In this document: positions 1 to 7,014 of the stretch, in pieces | How the letters are laid out: each line of letters begins with the position of its first letter | How positions within the stretch are numbered: position 1 is the stretch's first letter | DNA from: an uncultured Tepidimonas sp. | GTDB lineage: Bacteria; Pseudomonadota; Gammaproteobacteria; Burkholderiales; Burkholderiaceae_C | NCBI GenBank assembly: GCA_937949455.1 | Contig: CALEDU010000136.1 | Coordinates: forward strand, 1-10,357 | Length of the DNA: 10,357 bases | Direction: 5' to 3' | Translations under genes and position numbers: made by a program | Notes under the pieces: model-generated | Database searches by the model: none | Seen by the model: the letters and a program-made list of their open reading frames with translations, nothing else | What the model was told of the DNA's origin: nothing

Positions 1-1419
1 CTCGATGGCGACGGCCCGATCCGGCTCGATCCAGGCACGCGCCGGTGCCTGCAGTCCAGCCCGCATCTGGGCCAGGATCTGCAAGGGGTCTTCGCCGCGC
101 GGGTTGTCGCTGGTCAGCAGCACGCGGTCGGCACCCTGCTCGGCCGCAGCGGCCATGCGCGGGCGCTTGCTGGGGTCGCGCTCGCCCCCGCAGCCCAGCA
201 CACACCACAATTGCCCGCCCCGGCGGGCGGCCAAGGGGCGCAGCGCCTGCAGCGCCTTATCGACCGCATCTGGGGTGTGGGCATAGTCGATCAGCACCAG
301 TGGTAGGCCGTCCGCAGGGCCCTCGGTGGCTTCCCACGCCGGCTGCATGCGGCCGGGGACGGGGGTCAGTGCACAGCGGGCATCCGCGATGGCCGACCAC
401 GGCAGCCCGCGGCTGCGCCACACCGCCATGGCAGCCAACAGGTTGCCCAGGTTGTAGTCCCCCACCACCGGCAACTCGAACGTGGTGTGGGTGGCACCTT
501 CGGCGACCGTGAAGCGGGCCCCGTTGGGCAACCATTCGCGCGCCAGCAGGCGCAGCCGGGCGTCCGTCGCCGCCGGGTCGGTGGCATAGGTCCAGAGGTC
601 GAGCCCACCGGCCGCCGGGCGTGCATCCAGTGCCTGTGCCAGTTCTCGACCATAGGCATCATCCACGCACACCACGGCCACCTGCAGACCTGACCAATCA
701 AACAGGCGCCGCTTGGCGGCCCAGTAAGCCTGCATGCTGCCGTGGTAGTCCAGGTGGTCTTGCGTCAGGTTGGTAAAAAGGGCCGTGTGCACGCGGGTGC
801 CGTCCAGCCGACCCTCCTCGATGCCGATGGAGGACGCCTCCAACACCACGGCCTGCAGGCCATCGTCGGCGAAGGCGCGCAGCGCGCGCTGCAGCGTCAC
901 GGGGTCGGGGGTGGTCAAGCCGGTCGGCACCAGCGCCGAGCCCGGCTGGCCGATGCCGAGTGTGCCGATCAAGCCTGCGCCTACGCCCAGCGCCTGTAAG
1001 CCTTGTGCCGTCCACCATGCGATCGATGTCTTTCCGTTGGTGCCGGTCACAGCGATCAGGTCCAGCGCCTGGCTCGGCGAATGCCAGAATGCGCTGGCCA
1101 GCGGTCCAGCCGCCGCGCGCAGGCCGGCATAGGTGGCCACCCGCGCTGCGCTGGTGGGGGCATCGGCCGCAGCAAGGTCGAAAGCCGCATCAGGGTGCGC
1201 ACGCAACCAGCCGGCCAGGCCCTGCGCCTCTACGACGGCGGCGACGGCACCGGCCTCCAGCGCTGCGCGCACGAAGCGACGGGCATCGGCTGCGGCGCCC
1301 GGCCAAGCGACAAACGCATCGCCGGGGCGGATCTGTCGGCTGTCCGCGCACAATCCGGTAGCGCCTCGCTCGCGCAGCCACGCCAGCAGCGCATCCAGGG
1401 TGACAAAGGACGGCACCAT
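1..1419 (-). CDS. murE: UDP-N-acetylmuramoyl-L-alanyl-D-glutamate--2,6-diaminopimelate ligase (MurE), 3' end cut by window
   Basis: Cytoplasmic ATP-dependent ligase that adds the third peptide residue, meso-diaminopimelate, to UDP-MurNAc-L-Ala-D-Glu. The frame is open from the ATG at 1419 to base 1 (473 codons). MurE proteins are about 495-500 residues, so roughly the last 25 are outside the window. Visible motifs are the N-terminal ADSR segment (residues 25-28), the Mur-ligase P-loop GTNGKTS (126-132), DHLDYHG (221-227) followed by the probable carbamylated lysine K236, and DNPRGEDP (438-445). In this family DNPR marks diaminopimelate rather than lysine specificity. The ATG shares one base with the ftsI stop (TGATG), and a strong GAGGAGGAG ribosome site (1428-1436) lies 8 bases upstream. 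It is the last dcw gene seen; murF and mraY would be expected next but are not in view. Confidence 0.96.
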   Translation of the reverse strand, partial: MVPSFVTLDALLAWLRERGATGLCADSRQIRPGDAFVAWPGAAADARRFVRAALEAGAVAAVVEAQGLAGWLRAHPDAAFDLAAADAPTSAARVATYAGLRAAAGPLASAFWHSPSQALDLIAVTGTNGKTSIAWWTAQGLQALGVGAGLIGTLGIGQPGSALVPTGLTTPDPVTLQRALRAFADDGLQAVVLEASSIGIEEGRLDGTRVHTALFTNLTQDHLDYHGSMQAYWAAKRRLFDWSGLQVAVVCVDDAYGRELAQALDARPAAGGLDLWTYATDPAATDARLRLLAREWLPNGARFTVAEGATHTTFELPVVGDYNLGNLLAAMAVWRSRGLPWSAIADARCALTPVPGRMQPAWEATEGPADGLPLVLIDYAHTPDAVDKALQALRPLAARRGGQLWCVLGCGGERDPSKRPRMAAAAEQGADRVLLTSDNPRGEDPLQILAQMRAGLQAPARAWIEPDRAVAIE

Positions 1420-3185
1420 CAGACCGGCTCCTCCTCGATCACATCGGCGACGATCTGCGGCTGCACCCGCATGTCGGGCGGCACGCCGAGCAAACGCAGC
1501 GTCTGCTGCACCACATCCGAAAACACCGGTGCAGCCACGGCCCCGCCATAGATCACGCCATTGCTCGGTTCATCGACCATCACGGCGATGACCACCCGTG
1601 GCTGCTCCACCGGTGCCAGCCCAACGAAGAAGCTGCGGTATTTGCGTGCCGCGTAACCCTTGCCCTCCTGCTTGCGGGCGGTACCGGTCTTGCCCCCGAC
1701 CGAGTAGCCGACGGTCTGCGCCAGTTGGGCAGTACCGCCAGGGCCCGCGGCCATGTGCAACATCCGCCGCACGGCCAAGGCGTTGCGTTCGCTGAAGACG
1801 CGCACACCGTGCGCCGGCTGGTGCACACGCATCAGGGTGACCGGGACCAACTCCCCACTGCGGGCAAACACGGTATACGCCTGGGCCAGCTGCAGCAGAG
1901 ACACGGACAGGCCGTAGCCGTAGCTCATGGTCGCCTGCTCGATTGGCCGCCACGTCTTGTAGGCGCGCAGGCGACCACTGGTGGCACCGGGAAAGGGCAC
2001 CTGCGGCTTTTGCCCGAAGCCCGCGCGCGTGTAGGTCTCCCACATGTCGCGCGGCTGCATCTGCATCGCCATCTTGACCGTGCCGACGTTGCTGGACTTC
2101 TGGATCACCTCGTTGACGGTCAGCACGCCATAGGCATGCACATCCGAAATGGTGAACCCGCCCATCTGCAGACGGCCGGGGGCGGTCTGGATCGGCGTGT
2201 CGGGGGTAACCAAGCCCTTGTCGAGCGCCAGCGCGGCGATGAAGGGCTTCATCGTCGAGCCCGGTTCGAAGCTGTCGGTCAGTGCCCGGTTGCGCAGCTG
2301 CTCACCAGTCAGATTGCGGCGATCGTTGGGGTTGTAACTGGGGTAGTTGGCCAAAGCCAGCACCTCGCCACTCATCGCATCCAGCACCACCACACTGCCG
2401 CCGCGTGCGCTGTGTTGCTGCACCGCCTCCTTCAGGCGCTGGTAGGCAAAATATTGAATCTTGCCGTCGATAGAGAGCTGCAAATCCTTGCCATCCACCG
2501 GCGGCACGATGTCGCGCACATCTTCGACGATGCGGCCAAGCCGGTCCTTGATGACCCGACGCGACCCAGGACGGCCGAGCAATTCGCGCTCGAATGCCAG
2601 CTCCACCCCTTCCTGGCCCCGGTCTTCGACATTGGTAAAGCCAACCACATGCGCGACGGCCTCACCCTGGGGATATTGCCGCTTATACTCTTTGCGCAGG
2701 TACAGGCCCTTGATGCCCAGCGCCTGCACCTGGCGCGCCACGGGTTCATCCACCTGGCGCTTGATCCAAACGAAGTTTTTCTCGCCCACGTCCAGCCGGC
2801 GTTGCAGTTCAGCCAGCGGCATGCCCAGCAGGCGCGCGGCGTCGCGCAGCCCAGGGTGGTTGGGGTCTACGTCCTCGGGATCGGCCCAGACGCTCTGCGC
2901 CACCACGCTGGTAGCCAGGATCATGCCGTTGCGGTCCAGGATGCGGCCGCGACTGGCGGGCAGCTCCAGTGTGCGCGCATAGCGGACTTCGCCCTGGCGC
3001 TGAAAGAAATCGTTACCAATCACCTGCACGTAAGCTGCGCGCGCCGCCAACCCAACGAAGGCCAGCGCCAACACCCCGACGATGAAGCGGCTGCGCCAGA
3101 CCGGCGTCGCACTGGTCAGTAGCGGGCTGCTGCCGTAAGGGATGCTGCGCGCCGACTGAACCGCGGTCACGGGCCGACGACTCAT
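1419..3185 (-). CDS. ftsI: Peptidoglycan D,D-transpeptidase FtsI (PBP3, septal class B penicillin-binding protein)
   Basis: Septal transpeptidase that cross-links peptidoglycan during division; it is anchored in the inner membrane with its catalytic domain in the periplasm. The 588-residue product has a cytoplasmic tail of about 30 residues, one membrane segment (about 33-54), a PBP dimer/pedestal domain (about 70-235, with SRGRILDRNG at 78-87) and a transpeptidase domain. All three catalytic motifs are present: STMK with nucleophile S310, SSN at 364-366, and KTGT at 499-502. The length matches FtsI. The frame is open upstream to 3524, but the ATG at 3185 is preferred: it overlaps the ftsL stop as ATGA, has GGGAGGT (3191-3197) just upstream, and gives the expected N-terminus. 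It lies in the dcw operon after ftsL. No truncation or missing residue is seen. Confidence 0.97.
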   Translation of the reverse strand: MSRRPVTAVQSARSIPYGSSPLLTSATPVWRSRFIVGVLALAFVGLAARAAYVQVIGNDFFQRQGEVRYARTLELPASRGRILDRNGMILATSVVAQSVWADPEDVDPNHPGLRDAARLLGMPLAELQRRLDVGEKNFVWIKRQVDEPVARQVQALGIKGLYLRKEYKRQYPQGEAVAHVVGFTNVEDRGQEGVELAFERELLGRPGSRRVIKDRLGRIVEDVRDIVPPVDGKDLQLSIDGKIQYFAYQRLKEAVQQHSARGGSVVVLDAMSGEVLALANYPSYNPNDRRNLTGEQLRNRALTDSFEPGSTMKPFIAALALDKGLVTPDTPIQTAPGRLQMGGFTISDVHAYGVLTVNEVIQKSSNVGTVKMAMQMQPRDMWETYTRAGFGQKPQVPFPGATSGRLRAYKTWRPIEQATMSYGYGLSVSLLQLAQAYTVFARSGELVPVTLMRVHQPAHGVRVFSERNALAVRRMLHMAAGPGGTAQLAQTVGYSVGGKTGTARKQEGKGYAARKYRSFFVGLAPVEQPRVVIAVMVDEPSNGVIYGGAVAAPVFSDVVQQTLRLLGVPPDMRVQPQIVADVIEEEPV

Positions 3186-3475
3186 GGGCGACCTCCCGGC
3201 CCGACCTCGGTGGACGACAGGGCCACATATTCGGTGATGCCAGGGTGGGCCGGGCGCATCTGCAACTGGCGCTGGGCGATTTGCTGTACCCGTGAGGGAG
3301 CGGCCAGAGCCCGCTGCTGGGCAATCAAACGCTCGTGCTCCGCCGCGAGTCGGTTGGCCTGCGCCCGCGCGCGCTCGTTGGCCACATACAGCCGCCGCGA
3401 TTCGTACTGCAGCGTCACCAAATAGAAGCTGCTGGCCAGCAAGGCCAGCAAGATGGCGAGGTTCAGGCGCGTCAT
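3182..3475 (-). CDS. ftsL: Cell division protein FtsL
   Basis: Small bitopic divisome protein that works with FtsB and FtsQ and helps activate FtsW-FtsI. The 97-residue product begins with one hydrophobic membrane segment (about residues 4-23). A charged, Arg/Glu/Ala/Gln-rich stretch (about 24-65) follows and looks like the periplasmic coiled coil. Sequence conservation in FtsL is weak, so the call rests on size, topology and its position between rsmH and ftsI, which is the standard dcw order. The ATG overlaps the rsmH stop as ATGA, and AGGAGG (3481-3486) lies 5 bases upstream. Its own stop overlaps the ftsI start in the same way. Translation is therefore probably coupled to both neighbours. 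Confidence 0.92.
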   Translation of the reverse strand: MTRLNLAILLALLASSFYLVTLQYESRRLYVANERARAQANRLAAEHERLIAQQRALAAPSRVQQIAQRQLQMRPAHPGITEYVALSSTEVGPGGRP

Positions 3476-4452
3476 GACCGCCTCCTGCCGACCGACCCCA
3501 TAACTCCTGCGCCCCCAGCAACACCCGCGGACAGCAAAGCGGCAGTGCGGGTCGCAGCGCGCATCACCGCGCTGCGCGCACGTGGGTTGGCCTGCACTTC
3601 GGCCGCGCTGGGCAGGGTGCGCGAAACTTGCGCGAGCAGCGGCGGCGCAGGCTCGACCATCGGCACGCGCCGATCCACGGCCGGCCGCGCATGCCGGACC
3701 ATGAACTGCTTGACCATCCGGTCTTCCAGCGAATGGAAGCTGATCACCACCAGCCGAGCACCCGGACGCAGCACGCTCAGACTGGCGTCGAGCGCTTGTT
3801 GCAGCTCTTCAAGCTCGGCGTTGACGTGAATCCGAAGAGCCTGAAATGTGCGCGTTGCAGGGTCCTTGCCCGGCTCGCGGGTTTTGACCGCGCCAGCCAC
3901 GATTTCGGCCAGCTCGGCGGTGGTTCGAACAGACCCCCGTTCCTGTCGGCGACGATCAATCGCCTTTGCAATCGATGCAGCAAACCGCTCTTCGCCGTAG
4001 TCACGAATCACCTCCGTCATCTCGGCCACCGAGGCCGTGGCCAGCCACTCGGCAGCGCTCGGGCCGCGCGTGGGGTCCATGCGCATGTCCAGCGGGCCGT
4101 CGTGGCGAAAGGAAAAGCCGCGTACCGGATCGTCCAGTTGCGGCGAGCTGACTCCCAGATCCAGCAGCAGCCCGTCCGCGCTGGCCTGCGCCAGCGTACC
4201 CAGGGCCGCAAAGCCCTCGTGCCGCACCACCACGCGCGCATCCTGCGCCGCCAGCGCCTGCGCCACCGCAACGGCCTCGGGGTCTTTGTCGAATACCGTC
4301 AGGCGCCCCGCCGGCGACAAACGCGCCAGGATCGCGCGGCTGTGGCCGCCTCGACCAAAAGTGGCGTCGATGTAATGTCCGTCCGGTTGGATCTGAAGGG
4401 CCTCGACCGCTTCGTTCAACAGGACGGTGCGATGAAGGTAGGCCATCTGCAC
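3472..4452 (-). CDS. rsmH: 16S rRNA (cytosine(1402)-N(4))-methyltransferase RsmH
   Basis: SAM-dependent enzyme (formerly MraW) that N4-methylates C1402 in the ribosomal P site. The 326-residue product carries the family signatures: [10 protein letters not shown] (about 29-38, SAM binding), [11 protein letters not shown] (about 97-107), [16 protein letters not shown] (about 111-126), the [10 protein letters not shown] segment, and [13 protein letters not shown] toward the C-terminus. A tail of about 20 Ala/Gly-rich residues follows the conserved NPRARS region. Two starts are possible. The GTG at 4452 is 7 bases after a GAGGG site (4460-4464) that overlaps the mraZ stop. An in-frame ATG at 4446 gives the more usual first residues [10 protein letters not shown] but has a poorer ribosome site. 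I use the GTG; the choice changes two residues. It starts 10 bases after mraZ and overlaps ftsL. Confidence 0.95.
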   Translation of the reverse strand: MQMAYLHRTVLLNEAVEALQIQPDGHYIDATFGRGGHSRAILARLSPAGRLTVFDKDPEAVAVAQALAAQDARVVVRHEGFAALGTLAQASADGLLLDLGVSSPQLDDPVRGFSFRHDGPLDMRMDPTRGPSAAEWLATASVAEMTEVIRDYGEERFAASIAKAIDRRRQERGSVRTTAELAEIVAGAVKTREPGKDPATRTFQALRIHVNAELEELQQALDASLSVLRPGARLVVISFHSLEDRMVKQFMVRHARPAVDRRVPMVEPAPPLLAQVSRTLPSAAEVQANPRARSAVMRAATRTAALLSAGVAGGAGVMGSVGRRRS

Positions 4453-4462
4453 CGCCCGGCCC

Positions 4463-4891
4463 TCAGAAAGAGAAGTCCTGGAAGGCCTCGGGCATCTCGC
4501 CCCGCATTGCCTCGGCCTCCTGGGCCGCGTAGGTAGCCGCGTCCCACAGCTCGAAGTGGTTGCCCATGCCCAGCAGCATGGCCTCCTTGGTGATACCAGC
4601 GGCAGCGCGCAGTTCGGGGGCGATCAGCACGCGGCCCTGAGCATCCATCTCCACGTCCTGCGCATTGCCCAAAAAGATGCGCTTCCACCACTGGGCCGAC
4701 ATCGGTAACTGCGCGATGCGCTGGCGAAACGCCTCCCACTCGGGACGGGGAAAGATCATCAGACAGCCGTGCGGATGCTTGGTGATGGTGAGCTGGCCCG
4801 CCGCGGTCGCGCTCAGGACGTCACGATGCCGGGTCGGCACCGAGAGCCGGCCTTTGGCATCGAGACTGAGGGACGAAGCGCCTTGAAACAC
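4463..4891 (-). CDS. mraZ: Division/cell wall cluster transcriptional repressor MraZ
   Basis: DNA-binding protein with two SpoVT/AbrB-like half-domains that represses its own promoter and the dcw operon. The 142-residue product shows the two internally repeated motifs, DAKGR near residue 11 and DAQGR near residue 83, plus the conserved [16 protein letters not shown] stretch. The length is normal for MraZ. The start is a GTG that gives the standard N-terminus (M)FQGASSL; only a weak GGA ribosome site lies upstream. It is the first gene of the dcw block, and its presumed operator and promoter lie just upstream (4915-4976). The weak start and ribosome site fit a repressor needed at a low level, but that is inference. 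Confidence 0.95.
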   Translation of the reverse strand: MFQGASSLSLDAKGRLSVPTRHRDVLSATAAGQLTITKHPHGCLMIFPRPEWEAFRQRIAQLPMSAQWWKRIFLGNAQDVEMDAQGRVLIAPELRAAAGITKEAMLLGMGNHFELWDAATYAAQEAEAMRGEMPEAFQDFSF

Positions 4892-4914
4892 GGGTCAGAT
4901 CCGTCGGAGAGAAA

Positions 4915-4948
4915 CCACTTTTCACCACTTTTTTGCACTCACTCCCAC
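4915..4948 (-). promoter_or_regulatory. MraZ operator: four GTG(G) boxes with 10-bp spacing
   Basis: Read on the minus strand, four boxes begin at exactly 10-bp intervals at 4948, 4938, 4928 and 4918: GTGGGAGTGA, GTGCAAAAAA, GTGGTGAAAA and GTGGTTTCTC. MraZ is known to bind short repeated (G)TGGG-like boxes spaced one helical turn apart upstream of mraZ. Position and period fit that. The second box is degenerate (GTGC). The array ends 24 bases before the mraZ start codon. Confidence 0.78.
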
Positions 4949-4976
4949 TGTAACATCAAAAATCGGTCCAGCACAA
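4947..4976 (-). promoter_or_regulatory. Candidate sigma-70 promoter of the mraZ/dcw operon
   Basis: On the minus strand an extended -10, TGTTACAGT (4955-4947; hexamer TACAGT matches 4 of 6 to TATAAT), lies 18 bp from a weak -35 TTGTGC (4976-4971). Transcription would start near 4940, so the -10 overlaps the most distal MraZ box and the other boxes fall in the leader. This arrangement suits repression. The hexamers are weak and the call comes from sequence reading only. Confidence 0.4.
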
Positions 4977-5012
4977 GCCGGTCGTCGGTTTTTTTCGTGA
5001 GAAATCAAAGAC

Positions 5013-5045
5013 TTAAGGCCGATTTGCAGGGCAAATCGGCCTTAA
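5013..5045. repeat. Perfect 33-bp palindrome (15-bp arms, 3-base centre) flanked by AAAGAC direct repeats
   Basis: The arms TTAAGGCCGATTTGC (5013-5027) and GCAAATCGGCCTTAA (5031-5045) are exact reverse complements around AGG. The hexamer AAAGAC directly abuts both ends (5007-5012 and 5046-5051). In hslU-sense RNA this forms a strong 15-bp stem followed by GUCUUUGAUUUC, a poor U-tract. It may be a second or bidirectional terminator for the hslU operon, protecting mraZ from read-through. It could also be a small palindromic repeat element with target-site duplications. Confidence 0.7.
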
Positions 5046-5054
5046 AAAGACATC

Positions 5055-5080
5055 AAAAATCAAGCGCTTGCGCAGCAAGC
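5055..5080 (-). terminator. Candidate intrinsic terminator downstream of hslU
   Basis: On the minus strand a 6-bp stem GCTTGC-TGC-GCAAGC (5080-5066) is followed six bases later by TTTTT (5059-5055). It begins about 37 bases after the hslU stop, the expected place for the operon terminator. The stem is short and the T-run is not directly adjacent, so it is only moderately convincing. The larger palindrome just downstream may do the main work. Confidence 0.4.
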
Positions 5081-5117
5081 TGCAAGCAAAACCTGAGGAT
5101 CCGAGCCCCCACCCCCT

Positions 5118-6437
5118 TCAGAGGATGAAGCGCGACAGATCCTCGTCGCGCGCCAACCCGCCCAGGCGCGCTTCCACATAGGCAGCGTCGACCGTGACGG
5201 TCTGGCCGCTCAAGCGCGCGGCGTCGAAGCTGACCTCGTCGAGCAGCCGCTCCATCACCGTGGCCAGCCGGCGCGCGCCGATGTTTTCGGTGCGCTCGTT
5301 GACCTCCCAGGCGATGGCGGCTATGCGGCGGATACCGTCGTCGGTGAAGGCCAGCGCCACGCCCTCGGTGGCCAGCAGCGCCTGGTACTGACGCACCAGG
5401 CTCGCGTGGGTCTGTGTCAGGATGGCCTCGAAATCCTGCACCGACAGGGGTTGCAGCTCCACCCGGATCGGAAAACGCCCTTGCAGCTCCGGGATCAGGT
5501 CGCTCGGCTTGCTGAGGTGAAAGGCCCCGCTGGCAATGAACAGGATGTGATCGGTCTTGACCGGCCCGTACTTGGTCGAGACGGTGGTGCCCTCCACCAG
5601 CGGCAGCAGGTCGCGCTGCACACCTTGGCGCGACACGTCGGCGCCGGCCACATCGCTGCGCGAGGCGACCTTGTCGATTTCGTCGATGAAAACGATGCCG
5701 TTTTGCTCCAGGCTGTGGATGGCCGCAGCGCGGATCTCCTCCTCGTTGACGAGCTTGGCCGCCTCCTCCTCGATCAGCAGCCGGCGGGCCTCGGCGATGC
5801 GCAGCTTGCGCGTCTTGCGTCGGCCCAGGTTGAGTTGGCCAAACAGCCCGCGCAGCTGCTCGGCCATGTCCTCCATGCCGGCCGGCGTCATCACCTCGAG
5901 TTGGGGCTGCGGCGCGGCCATGTCGATCTCGATCTCCTTGTCATCGATCTGGCCCTCGCGCAGCTTTTTGCGAAACACCTGGCGCGTGGGACCGTCGCGC
6001 CCGGCGTCGCCGTCGCGCGGCGGCGGCAGCAGGGCGTCCAGAATACGCTCCTCGGCCAGGTCCTCGGCGCGGGTGCGCACCTGCGCCATCGCCGCCTCGC
6101 GCGCCTGTTTGATGGCCACATCCGCCAGATCACGGATGATGCTGTCGACGTCTTTGCCCACGTAGCCAACCTCGGTGAACTTGGTGGCCTCCACCTTGAT
6201 GAATGGCGCATGGGCAAGCTTGGCCAAGCGGCGGGCGATCTCGGTCTTGCCGACCCCAGTCGGGCCAATCATCAAGATGTTTTTTGGTGTGATCTCGGGC
6301 CGCAGCTTCGCGTCCACCTGCTGGCGCCGCCAGCGGTTGCGCAAGGCAATAGCCACCGCGCGCTTGGCGGCCTGCTGGCCGATGATGTGGGCGTCGAGCT
6401 CGGAGACGATTTCCTGCGGCGTCATCGCAGCACTCAT
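5118..6437 (-). CDS. hslU: ATP-dependent protease ATPase subunit HslU (ClpY)
   Basis: AAA+ unfoldase that forms a hexameric ring, unfolds substrates and threads them into the HslV peptidase in the cytoplasm. The 439-residue product has the Walker A GPTGVGKT (58-65), the pore loop GYVG (91-94), an intermediate domain (about 105-245), Walker B IVFIDEID (248-255), the conserved ELQGRFPIR with a likely Arg finger at R321, and sensor-2 GARR (387-390). It ends in DLSRFIL, the C-terminal tail that docks into HslV. The frame is open further upstream to 6479, but the ATG at 6437 is chosen: it overlaps the hslV stop as ATGA, has GGAGGT (6444-6449) 6 bases upstream, and gives the family N-terminus [15 protein letters not shown]. 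It is the last gene of the presumed dksA-STAS-hslVU operon. Confidence 0.97.
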   Translation of the reverse strand: MSAAMTPQEIVSELDAHIIGQQAAKRAVAIALRNRWRRQQVDAKLRPEITPKNILMIGPTGVGKTEIARRLAKLAHAPFIKVEATKFTEVGYVGKDVDSIIRDLADVAIKQAREAAMAQVRTRAEDLAEERILDALLPPPRDGDAGRDGPTRQVFRKKLREGQIDDKEIEIDMAAPQPQLEVMTPAGMEDMAEQLRGLFGQLNLGRRKTRKLRIAEARRLLIEEEAAKLVNEEEIRAAAIHSLEQNGIVFIDEIDKVASRSDVAGADVSRQGVQRDLLPLVEGTTVSTKYGPVKTDHILFIASGAFHLSKPSDLIPELQGRFPIRVELQPLSVQDFEAILTQTHASLVRQYQALLATEGVALAFTDDGIRRIAAIAWEVNERTENIGARRLATVMERLLDEVSFDAARLSGQTVTVDAAYVEARLGGLARDEDLSRFIL

Positions 6438-7012
6438 GCCAGCACCTCCACGGTGTGGTGTTGATTGGTGTAGATGCACAGATCGCCGGCAATGCGCAGC
6501 GCCTCACGCACCACGGTCTCAGCCGAAAGCGCGGTGTGTTCTAGCAGCGCGCGCGCAGCGGCCTGGGCATAGGCGCCACCGGAGCCGATCGCGACGATGC
6601 CGTGCTCCGGCTCCAGCACATCGCCGTTGCCGGTGATGATGAGACTCGCCGTGCGGTCGGCCACCGCCAGCATCGCCTCTAGGCGGCGCAGCACACGGTC
6701 GGTACGCCAGTCGCGCGTCAGTTCCACCGCCGCGCGCAGCAGATGGCCCTGGTGCTTGTCCAGCTTGGCCTCGAAGCGCTCGAATAGCGTGAAGGCATCT
6801 GCCGTGGCACCGGCAAAGCCCGCCAGCACCTGGTCGCGGTGCAAGCGGCGAATCTTGCGCGCGCTGGCCTTGACGACGATGGCACCGAGCGTGACCTGGC
6901 CGTCGCCGCCCATGGCGACCTGAAAACGCCCCGGCTCTGCGGGATCGGGGCGGCGCACACAAAGGATCGTGGTGCCGTGAAAGACGGCGCTGGCAGAGGA
7001 TTCGCGTTCCAT
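6434..7012 (-). CDS. hslV: ATP-dependent protease peptidase subunit HslV (ClpQ)
   Basis: Proteasome-beta-like threonine peptidase that forms the dodecameric core of HslUV. In the 192-residue product the catalytic N-terminal threonine is T14 in [10 protein letters not shown], so the mature enzyme requires removal of a 13-residue leader; the E. coli protein loses only its Met. Conserved blocks [40 protein letters not shown] and [15 protein letters not shown] are intact. After CVRR there are about seven more residues ([10 protein letters not shown] region) than in E. coli HslV, probably a surface-loop difference. The ATG is 2 bases after the STAS gene stop and I see no ribosome site before it, so translation probably depends on coupling. 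The stop overlaps the hslU ATG. Confidence 0.96.
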   Translation of the reverse strand: MERESSASAVFHGTTILCVRRPDPAEPGRFQVAMGGDGQVTLGAIVVKASARKIRRLHRDQVLAGFAGATADAFTLFERFEAKLDKHQGHLLRAAVELTRDWRTDRVLRRLEAMLAVADRTASLIITGNGDVLEPEHGIVAIGSGGAYAQAAARALLEHTALSAETVVREALRIAGDLCIYTNQHHTVEVLA

Positions 7013-7014
7013 GG

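Noticed and set aside
1725..3122. A 465-codon plus-strand open frame opposite ftsI
   Set aside because: It is antisense to a gene with all three penicillin-binding motifs, is His/Gln/Ala-rich with no recognisable domain, and fits the mirror-frame openness usual in GC-rich DNA.
3186..3524. Extension of ftsI by 113 codons upstream of the ATG at 3185
   Set aside because: It would overlap the whole of ftsL in another frame, has no membrane or PBP features, and the downstream ATG has a strong ribosome site and an ATGA junction.
3628..4536. A 302-codon plus-strand open frame opposite rsmH and mraZ
   Set aside because: It crosses two well-recognised genes on the other strand and has no motif.
4976..4995. 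Plus-strand hairpin CCG..CGG followed by seven T bases as a terminator
   Set aside because: The stem is only three clean base pairs and there is no plus-strand gene to terminate.
5406..6464. A 352-codon plus-strand open frame opposite hslU
   Set aside because: It lies entirely antisense to a fully conserved AAA+ gene and shows no domain; it is a codon-bias shadow.
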